DNA of 25,058 nt from Hypsibius dujardini. Lineage: Eukaryota > Tardigrada > Eutardigrada > Parachela > Hypsibiidae. Shown here piece by piece: positions 19,200-25,058 of this stretch; the first letter of the stretch is position 1, and every line of letters begins with the position of its first letter. The stretch lies in NCBI GenBank assembly GCA_001579985.1, contig LRSR01011843.1:1-25058 (forward strand), in the 5' to 3' direction. A program made the translations under genes and the position numbers. A model generated the notes under the pieces. It was not told where the DNA came from. It did no database searches and was given only the letters and a program-made list of their open reading frames with translations.

Positions 19200-19666
19200 C
19201 CCGAATAAGTCCGATCCATGAAGCCTGTTTTTTGTGGTCATTCAAATTGCACGCTGTTAAGGGGTTTGTGTGACGTTACGAAGTTTGCCTTGCGTTTGTT
19301 GTTTTTCGCGTGTCTGAGAGAAATTGTTTGGTCGTAGTCCGGCACTCTTGAGATTGATGTATAATTTATTGAAGCTCCGTTTGTTTGACTGCTTAAATAG
19401 AGGACTATGCTAAACATGAATACTGCATGATGGTCTTCAGTTTGAGACAGCACAGACACCCTGTCAGGGATCACACGGGGTATGACACAAAATGTAGTCT
19501 AAATTGTATTTATCTTAATAATCACGTTTCACTGCAGGAGGTTGCGAAAAAAAGAGCTCTTAGGGACCTCAGGGACTTCCGGCACCGGCACTACCGGGTT
19601 CTGTTGAATTCCTGTAAAACGAATGGGCACTTTTAAAAGGATACATAAAAATCAGTTCGACCATGT
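19200..19666. other. 3' flank of the PAN-ZP gene
   Basis: Region between two convergent genes. It probably carries the PAN-ZP 3'UTR, but no clear AATAAA was seen near the stop. No further gene is supported. Confidence 0.4.
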
Positions 19667-19962
19667 ACACACGTGGCGAAAACCTCAGGCCGACCGAATT
19701 AAAACCAACTTTTGACCGGCGCCCAGCAAAATGACGTGGTCGGAGTATGAGCCATTTTCGGTCAATGCGGGCAGCTCTTTCTCACATCGTTTGATTCATT
19801 GATTTACCACCAGATTGCCGAAATATTTCAAATTTAATTAATCAATCAGCTGCGTGGTCAGCTGTGGTCAAAATTGGCTCAAACTCAGATCACCCCGTTT
19901 TGCAGGGCGCCGGTAAAAAGTTGGCTTTAATTCGGTCGGCCTGAGGTTTTTGCCACGTGTGT
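19667..19962. repeat. Inverted repeat, arms of about 97 bp around a 103-bp spacer
   Basis: Left arm 19667-19763 and right arm 19867-19962 are reverse complements with about 80 percent identity by eye. Identical blocks include AACCTCAGGCCGACCGAATT, and CCGGCGCCC lies farther in. No target-site duplication was found outside the arms. The right arm overlaps the last exon of the small secreted-protein gene and supplies its stop codon. Confidence 0.85.
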
Positions 19963-20531
19963 GGATAAGATACGTACTGCGGCAACTGCCGAGTGTCGCG
20001 CGACAGATACGACCGAACTGGAAGAAGGCTTCCATCTGGACACAGCTTGCGTAATTGGGATTGGGATAGTCCACGCAAGAGTACCCGTAGCGACAGGTAT
20101 AACCCTCCTACACAATGTATTCAACAAACACATGAAGCGACAATCTTTCACCCGGACTAATTGATTGCGAGGAGGTCATAAAATAGTTAGTAAATTAATA
20201 ATTTCTTAACTTGTTCAAACCTTTTCATTTCTCACTTACAAATGACATCATTACAGTGTAGTAACTATTTTCAATCTCTGTGTATTATTTTATGTGTTAT
20301 TTAACCAATTGGTGAAGGAGATGTGTTACGTACCGCGCAGGACTTGTGAACTGCCGCAGGTGGTCCTGCGTATATTTAGAAACAGATCACATGTGTAGAC
20401 ATTTCTCCATATAAGACTGATCTTTAGTTTAATACATCAATTTGGCACTTACGTTGGGGATAATTGTCGTACGCGTTAGTCGCCGCGACCAGCGACAGCA
20501 CAACCACGGACGCCAAAAGGAACACCTGCAT
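19868..20531 (-). CDS. Small secreted cysteine-rich protein, 116 residues
   Basis: Three exons right to left: 20531-20453, 20365-20334 and 20107-19868. Phases agree (1, 0). The product starts with a clear signal peptide (MQVFLLASVVVLSLVAATNA) and has a mature part with six cysteines (SCA, TCR, SCV, SCV, ICR, SCR) in about 42 residues, enough for three disulfides. I do not recognise the family. Exon 2 has a second acceptor 15 nt inside it (CGGCAG) that would keep the frame and drop five residues, RPPAA replaced by one Leu overall. The C-terminal segment from HTRGKN onward lies in the right arm of an inverted repeat and contains no cysteine. A possible donor (GTACGT) just after SCR could instead splice to an exon I have not found. 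Function unknown; hormone, matrix or defence peptide are all possible. Confidence 0.62.
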
Positions 20532-20798
20532 CTTTGATGGATAATATTAATATTAATAATAAAATAACAAAGTTAAAATAAATCTGCAAAAGTGAAGAGT
20601 GCAGGTCGAGGTTTCTGTAGAGGTCAAGTCTTAATATCATTTGTCTTAAACACCACGTCTACTTTTATAGTCATGACGGGGACCGGAATTGATCGACTTT
20701 CGGAAATACCCGGTGACCGTGATTCCATTCTTATTACCTTGATATCAGCTTGTGTTTTCAGTTCACAAAGCTATCTACGTATGAGATAATAGTCTAGC
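20532..20798. other. 5' flank of the small secreted-protein gene
   Basis: No gene supported. Immediately upstream of the ATG the minus strand is AT-rich, with repeated ATTATT/AATATT. No confident promoter element could be placed. Confidence 0.35.
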
Positions 20799-20857
20799 GA
20801 GATACCTTAGTTCAGAGATACCTTAGTTCAGAGATACCTTAGTTCAGAGATACCTCA
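20799..20857 (+). repeat. 16-bp tandem repeat
   Basis: GAGATACCTTAGTTCA is repeated three times without change, followed by a fourth partial copy ending GAGATACCTCAG. Confidence 0.93.
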
Positions 20858-20979
20858 GGGGAGTTTTCGTCAAAGGCTCTGCGCTCAGTATATTGTCTGC
20901 GTTTGGCTCAGGAAAACGAACTGTCCTACTCTAATTATGAATGTAATCATTGAAAATTTATAATTCATAACAGGCATGA

Positions 20980-21090
20980 ACCCAGACAGACAGGTAAAAG
21001 TGCAGACAGACAAACAGGCAGGCAGGCAGACAAACAGACAAACAGGCAGGCAGGCAGACAGACAAAACGAGAGACAGGCAGACAGTCAGG
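20980..21090 (+). repeat. CAGA/GGCA repeat
   Basis: Interrupted (CAGA)n and (GGCA)n tract, with a duplicated CAGACAAACAGGCAGGCAGG core. It lies between the small secreted-protein gene and the 3' end of renalase. Confidence 0.9.
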
Positions 21091-21252
21091 CAGTCTCTGT
21101 TACGAGAACTCGAACGGTGTGGGTCATGGTCGAACAGCTCGAGAAAAGATAACAAAGCAACCGACAAACGCGGATGGGCTGCTATGGAGAATTAAAAACG
21201 AGTTTTACACCAGTGAAAATGTATTGGAGAAAAACGGAAGTTTCTGATACAA

Positions 21253-22923
21253 TCAAGGAGAGGGGGATAATTTCCATTCGGATTCCATAAAGCGACAAGC
21301 GGAGGTAGAGGACTCTAGACAACCATTCAGGCTAGAGTCGGTGAACCCGTCACCGGCACACAAAACCAACGGCTTCTTATTCAACACAAAGTAAGGCGTC
21401 TTGCTTCCTTCGCAGGCAGCTTCTTTACTTCGCACTTGAGAAAAGCGCCATTTGTGGATCTTCCTTGAGTCGGCCTTGGGCAATTCCGGAAACATTTGGT
21501 AAACTCGATCCAGCAAAATCTGTTCGACTTGTTCTTTTGACTCCTCAAGGTGATCCTTCCCGAACTGCCATGTGGTGTGGACGACCAAGGCCGCGGGATC
21601 CCGAGGAGCGCTTCGTTTGATGTTATCCACCGCGACATACCGAATCACCTATAAAGAATCAGCTAATCAGTTCTTACTGTCTGTCTGTCTGTCTGTCTGT
21701 CTGTCTCGTCTGTCTGTCCGCTGTCTGTCTGTCTGTCTGTCCTGTTCGTCGGTCTGTCTGTCTGTCTGTCTGTCCTGTTCGTCGGTCGGTCTGTCTGTCT
21801 ATTTTCTTTATCCTCCATACATCGTCATTATCGACAAATTTGAATCCAAACTTGAGCCCAATATCACAGCGATCCGGGAAGAACAGCACCAAAGTGAATC
21901 GTGTCGAATACTCGACGTTCCGGTTCGTCAGTTCCTCGAACGCTTTCTGGTCGTAAAAGTCCCCCTGCAGCTTTAGAATCTGCGGAACTGGCATTGTTAA
22001 GACCACCGCGTCAAACTCTTCCGTCACACCGGAAATCGTGGCGACATTTAGCTTCCCTTCAGGGGTCTTTTGGATGCTCCTGACTTCGCGTTCGCTGACG
22101 AAACTGGCGGTAGATGTAGCGAGGAAATGTTTGACCAGCGAGGACATGCCCAGTGGCGCCACCATGTCTCGGACACCTTCTCCAGTGTATGGGCTGGCCC
22201 CTTCCACGGCTGCTGTCATGTCGGTTAGCAGACCTCTTTCTCGAAGCCCAGTGTAAAATCTGCCAAAAACCAAAACAAACAACTAAATAAAGTATCGGGA
22301 TAAAAGTATCGGGATTATAAGTAAAAATAATAATTAAACAAAAAAAACACTTAAATATCGGTGGAAATAAGTCGAGCAATCAAATCAATCAAATTGTCAA
22401 GTGAATCAACCAATCAAACGACCGTTCTGCCGTATAAGCTATTCATCTTATGCATGAACGAACTGATCAATCACTCAATCAATCAAGACATCCACAGTAG
22501 GAATCAACTTCGTCGCACCTTCCGAACTTGTTTATATCGTTTTCCGTCGTGCTGACGTATTGTCCACCCACGTCTGCATGACATTTCGCATTGGTCGGGC
22601 ATCTCGCGGTGGTAAATCGCCCACCTGTGAAATGAAGATGAAATGAAAACGGAATGAAATGAAAAGAAAAAGTGCTTGTAAGTGACACTCCAATCAATCA
22701 ATCAATCGATCGATCACCTGAGCTGCGGGCTTAATCCCACAGCGTAACACTCTAATCAATCAATCAATCGAATACCTGAACCGCGGGCTTTATCCCACAG
22801 CGTGACAGACAACAGTTTGCCCGCATCTCCAGCCACTCGCTTCAACTCAGCAGCAATAATGGCGCCAGTGAAGCCAGCACCCACAATCAACACACCACTC
22901 ATCGAGTTCACATTTCCGCTCAT
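21253..22923 (-). CDS. RNLS: Renalase (FAD-dependent amine oxidase-fold dihydro-NAD(P) oxidase), complete
   Basis: Four exons right to left: 22923-22776, 22624-22519, 22259-21821 and 21648-21253. Phases agree (1, 2, 0), giving 362 residues against 342 in human renalase. The enzyme oxidises isomeric 2- or 6-dihydro-NAD(P) to NAD(P) using FAD and oxygen. FAD dinucleotide-binding motif VLIVGAGFTGA lies at 11-21, followed by TLWDKARGSGGRFTT, ADVGGQYVS, VLTMPVPQILKLQGD (human has VLTMPVPEILQLQGD), YVAVDNIKR, HKWRFSQV and the C-terminal FAD contact CAGDGFTDSSLNGCLESS. Resemblance continues along the whole length. A second Met at residue 8 is another possible start. Human renalase is reported as secreted, but I see no classical signal peptide here. 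The end of exon 1 and its donor are tandemly duplicated in intron 1. Confidence 0.93.
21677..21803 (+). repeat. TCTG repeat in renalase intron 3
   Basis: (GTCT)n interrupted by CTCGTCTGTC and CTGTTCGTCGG. The segment TCTGTCCTGTTCGTCGGTC occurs twice, near 21736 and 21770. In the renalase transcript it reads (CAGA)n. Confidence 0.9.
22682..22801 (-). repeat. Tandem duplication of the renalase exon 1 / intron 1 boundary
   Basis: Units 22682-22743 and 22744-22801 are near-identical, about 62 and 58 bp. Each contains CGGGCTT, ATCCCACAGCGT-type sequence and an (AATC)n run. The right unit holds the functional last 26 coding bases and donor of exon 1. The left unit, in the intron, keeps a donor-like G|GTGATC but has TAA where the exon has AAA. 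Confidence 0.85.
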
Positions 22924-23892
22924 TTTCTATTAAATAACGAATACTTAAGAGGAGAATGAAAACGGGGCGAAATAAATAAATTAACTGCGCAACCAATCGT
23001 GCACATACTGTACAACACACGAATCAAGTAATCAATCGATGAACAGAATGGCTAGCTGTCGACAGGAAGTGCAGCAGCTGTTCAAGGCGGACCGTTCCGC
23101 AATAGGAGTGGCCTGATGCGAGCGGGCGGGGCGGAACCCAACAAGCCAGGCAGTTTAATCTCCTAGACCGATATCATGAAATACACTACCGTGTTAAATG
23201 AATGAATGAATATGTGCAAACTAGAATATTAATGACTCGGGTAAATTTCGAGCGATCAAAACGAGAGCGTATTACCATTGTCAGCCTGTCAGTGGTCGCT
23301 GCTCTGGACTTCTCGTTTGATTGATTGATTGCAGCCTGTCAGTGGTCGCTGGACTGGACTGCTCGTTTGATTGATTGATTGCAGCCTTGCAGACACCATA
23401 CAGCGGCCCTTCCGCTGTCACCTAACGCACCCATTACACAACTCAACCCATTGAGTCGCAAGAAATGTAAAAATATAAATCGGAATTTCCAGGGGAAAAG
23501 TTAGAGCGTGGTGTCTTCGCCTTTGCCATTCTCAACGGTTGACCGACGGCAATCACTTACCGGATTGGAAGGTTTGATTGATTGATCGATTGCAGGCCAA
23601 CACATCGGCCGTTCCGCCGGATCGCCCGGTCGACGGCCGTTCCGTTATCAGCTGACGCAGCCATTATACAATCACCACACAAAACTCCATTCACGCGTTT
23701 TCCTGCCCTGGTGAGATGATCGATGAAGCTCCTCCATTCCCACACCTGTTGCGGTGAAAGGGCTTTCCGGAATTTATTTTGCAAGCACCTTTTCACATCC
23801 CCGTTCTCTTCTTTTTCTGTCGGGGAATATTTTTTTCTGATCACTTTATTAACTTTTTTAAATTATTAAATATTAAATATTAGTTAATCAAT
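22924..23892. promoter_or_regulatory. Shared divergent 5' region of renalase and the carrier
   Basis: The two start codons face away from each other across 969 bp, so the interval should contain both promoters. It holds (ATTG)n runs, a 50-bp tandem repeat (23282-23381) and a dispersed duplicate in which GCACCCATTACACAA near 23428 matches GCAGCCATTATACAA near 23658. The last 70 bp before the carrier ATG are very AT-rich. No specific factor site can be named. A minus-strand frame of 95 codons at 23557-23844 has no family resemblance. Confidence 0.5.
23282..23390 (+). repeat. 50-bp tandem repeat in the divergent promoter region
   Basis: CAGCCTGTCAGTGGTCGCT begins units at 23282 and 23332. Each unit ends CTCGTTTGATTGATTGATTG. 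A third, partial unit starts at 23382 (CAGCCTTGCAG). Confidence 0.9.
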
Positions 23893-24920
23893 ATGGCAAC
23901 AAGTGGCGTTTTGTCGGCCGGCAATCCGCCCTCATCCCCTTCCCATCCCGGAATCGCCACCCAAACAGATGCGGCGCTCAGTGCGGCAGGAGGTGGCGCC
24001 GCGAAGGGACAGGAATTGCGCGTGGGGAGGGAAATAATTGGGGCGACGACCAAGGAAGCGCCATCTTTGAAGAGTCCGACGATAGAAAAGGGCCTGGTCG
24101 TGCAGAAGAATGCCCGCTGGTATCATGGGGGTGTGGCCAGTGCCATGGCTTGTTGCTTCACACATCCATTTGACTTGGTCAAGGTGAGAGACCATTCAGA
24201 GAAAGCGGCGGTTCATTTTCGGCAAGAGTTTCGAGTTTGTTTTGAATGTTGTGCTTGATTGATTGATTTGATAATAAACGCACCGGCATTTTGATTACGT
24301 CTTCAACCATCACTTGATTGATTGATGATTTGCTTTTTATAAATATTTGACATTATTAGGTTGGTTGATTGTAGTGTTGCTTAAATATGTTTCAAGATAT
24401 TTTAAAGAGCTCAGACAGCGACTTTATACTTTAAATAAAATATTTCAGAACAGCGTTTTATTTTTAACTAAATCATTCTTAATTTAAGGAAAAATCAATT
24501 TAATTCAAGTTCTCAATCTTGATTGAGATTGTCGATTGATTGATTTGTTTCCTCGGCAGGTTCAATTGCAGACGCAACAGGACGGCAAACTCAAGATCAT
24601 CCCGTTGACCAGCAGTATTGTACGGCAGCATGGATTCCTGGCGCTCTACAACGGGATCAGCGCTTCACTTCTACGTCAAGTCAGTGGAGATCTTATTGAC
24701 ACAAGGAAGATCGCGCCCTCGGCTTATTTTGTTTGCGCTTTATTTAGCAAGAATGCTGACGATGTTTCATGTTTCCTTGCGCCTCTTTTTAGTTGACGTA
24801 CTCCACGGCCCGCTTCGGTGTCTACGAGGCTCTCCGACCGAAGGATTCCTCACAGTCTTTCTCCTTTCTCATGAAATGTGCCACGGCTGGCGCAGCCGGC
24901 GGAATCGGCGGTCTTATTGG
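23893..24920 (+). CDS. SLC25A10: Mitochondrial dicarboxylate carrier (SLC25A10-like), N-terminal part
   Basis: Exons 23893-24183, 24560-24679 and 24793-24920 join in frame (phases 0, 0, 2) and run off the right edge, giving 179 complete codons plus two bases. The family exchanges malate, succinate and other dicarboxylates for phosphate across the inner mitochondrial membrane. The carrier part starts at ARWYHGG (residue 74 onward, compare RWYFGG in mammals). It shows the repeat-1 signature HPFDLVK (PX[D/E]XXK), then VQLQTQQDGKLK, GFLALYNGISASLLRQ, LTYSTARFGVYEALRP and the start of the second repeat. The first about 73 residues are an Ala/Gly/Ser/Pro-rich extension, whereas mammalian DIC has about nine residues there. 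Splitting of LVK|VQ at the exon 1 end looks clean (AAG|GTGAGA). Two of the three carrier repeats lie wholly or partly outside the window. Confidence 0.9.
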
Positions 24921-24932
24921 GTAAGACAATCT

Positions 24933-24933
24933 C

Positions 24934-24976
<43 letters not shown>

Positions 24977-25021
24977 ACATACATACAGACATACAGACAT
25001 ACAGAAAGGTAGGTAGGCAGG

Positions 25022-25056
<35 letters not shown>

Positions 25057-25058
25057 AC
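24933..25058 (+). repeat. GGCA then CAGA/TACA tetranucleotide repeat
   Basis: (GGCA)n at 24933-24975, (CATA/CAGA)n to about 25005, then (GGTA)n/(GGCA)n and (GACA)n to the end of the window, in the carrier's third intron. The true length is unknown because the window stops inside it. Confidence 0.95.

Noticed and set aside
23557-23844. 95-codon minus-strand open frame between renalase and the carrier
   Set aside because: It has no ATG near its start, no family resemblance, and overlaps duplicated promoter sequence.

Overview
The window is eukaryotic nuclear DNA from an animal. All six supported genes are intron-rich with GT-AG junctions, and their families are metazoan: a natriuretic-peptide/guanylate-cyclase-type receptor ectodomain, tyrosylprotein sulfotransferase, a PAN-ZP transmembrane matrix protein, renalase and a mitochondrial dicarboxylate carrier. 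The PAN-ZP architecture, typical of cuticle-attached proteins, suggests an ecdysozoan. A tardigrade is my best guess, but it is an impression from gene content and not proven here. Exon models were built by hand from splice signals, reading phase and family resemblance; within each model every junction phase is consistent.

Layout: (1) 230-2391, minus: 5' half of a secretory receptor ligand-binding domain, running off the left edge. (2) 2392-8298: nearly 6 kb with no supported gene, holding a foldback transposon-like element with an 11-bp target duplication, two oppositely oriented arrays of a 73-bp satellite, a strand-switching GACGGTC/GACCGTC array, and a hAT-type MITE inserted in an older repeat. 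(3) 8299-10823, minus: complete five-exon tyrosylprotein sulfotransferase. (4) 10824-14487: GGTC/GACC arrays, a GC-ended inverted-repeat element with an ambiguous base, and a CA microsatellite. (5) 14488-19199, plus: complete nine-exon PAN-PAN-PAN-ZP-TM protein whose introns are full of CAGA or TCTG repeats. (6) 19868-20531, minus: small secreted six-cysteine protein whose C-terminus lies in an inverted repeat. (7) 21253-22923, minus: complete four-exon renalase. (8) 23893-24920, plus: first three exons of an SLC25A10-like carrier, cut by the right edge.

The genes do not form an obvious pathway. The PAN-ZP gene and the small secreted gene are tail to tail, while renalase and the carrier are head to head across about 970 bp. 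The most distinctive property of the window is its repeats. Three tetranucleotide families and the 73-bp satellite repeatedly occur in opposite orientations a short distance apart, and mobile or inverted repeats reach into at least two genes, at one splice acceptor and one C-terminus. I saw no prokaryotic-type operon, CRISPR array, tRNA or rRNA.
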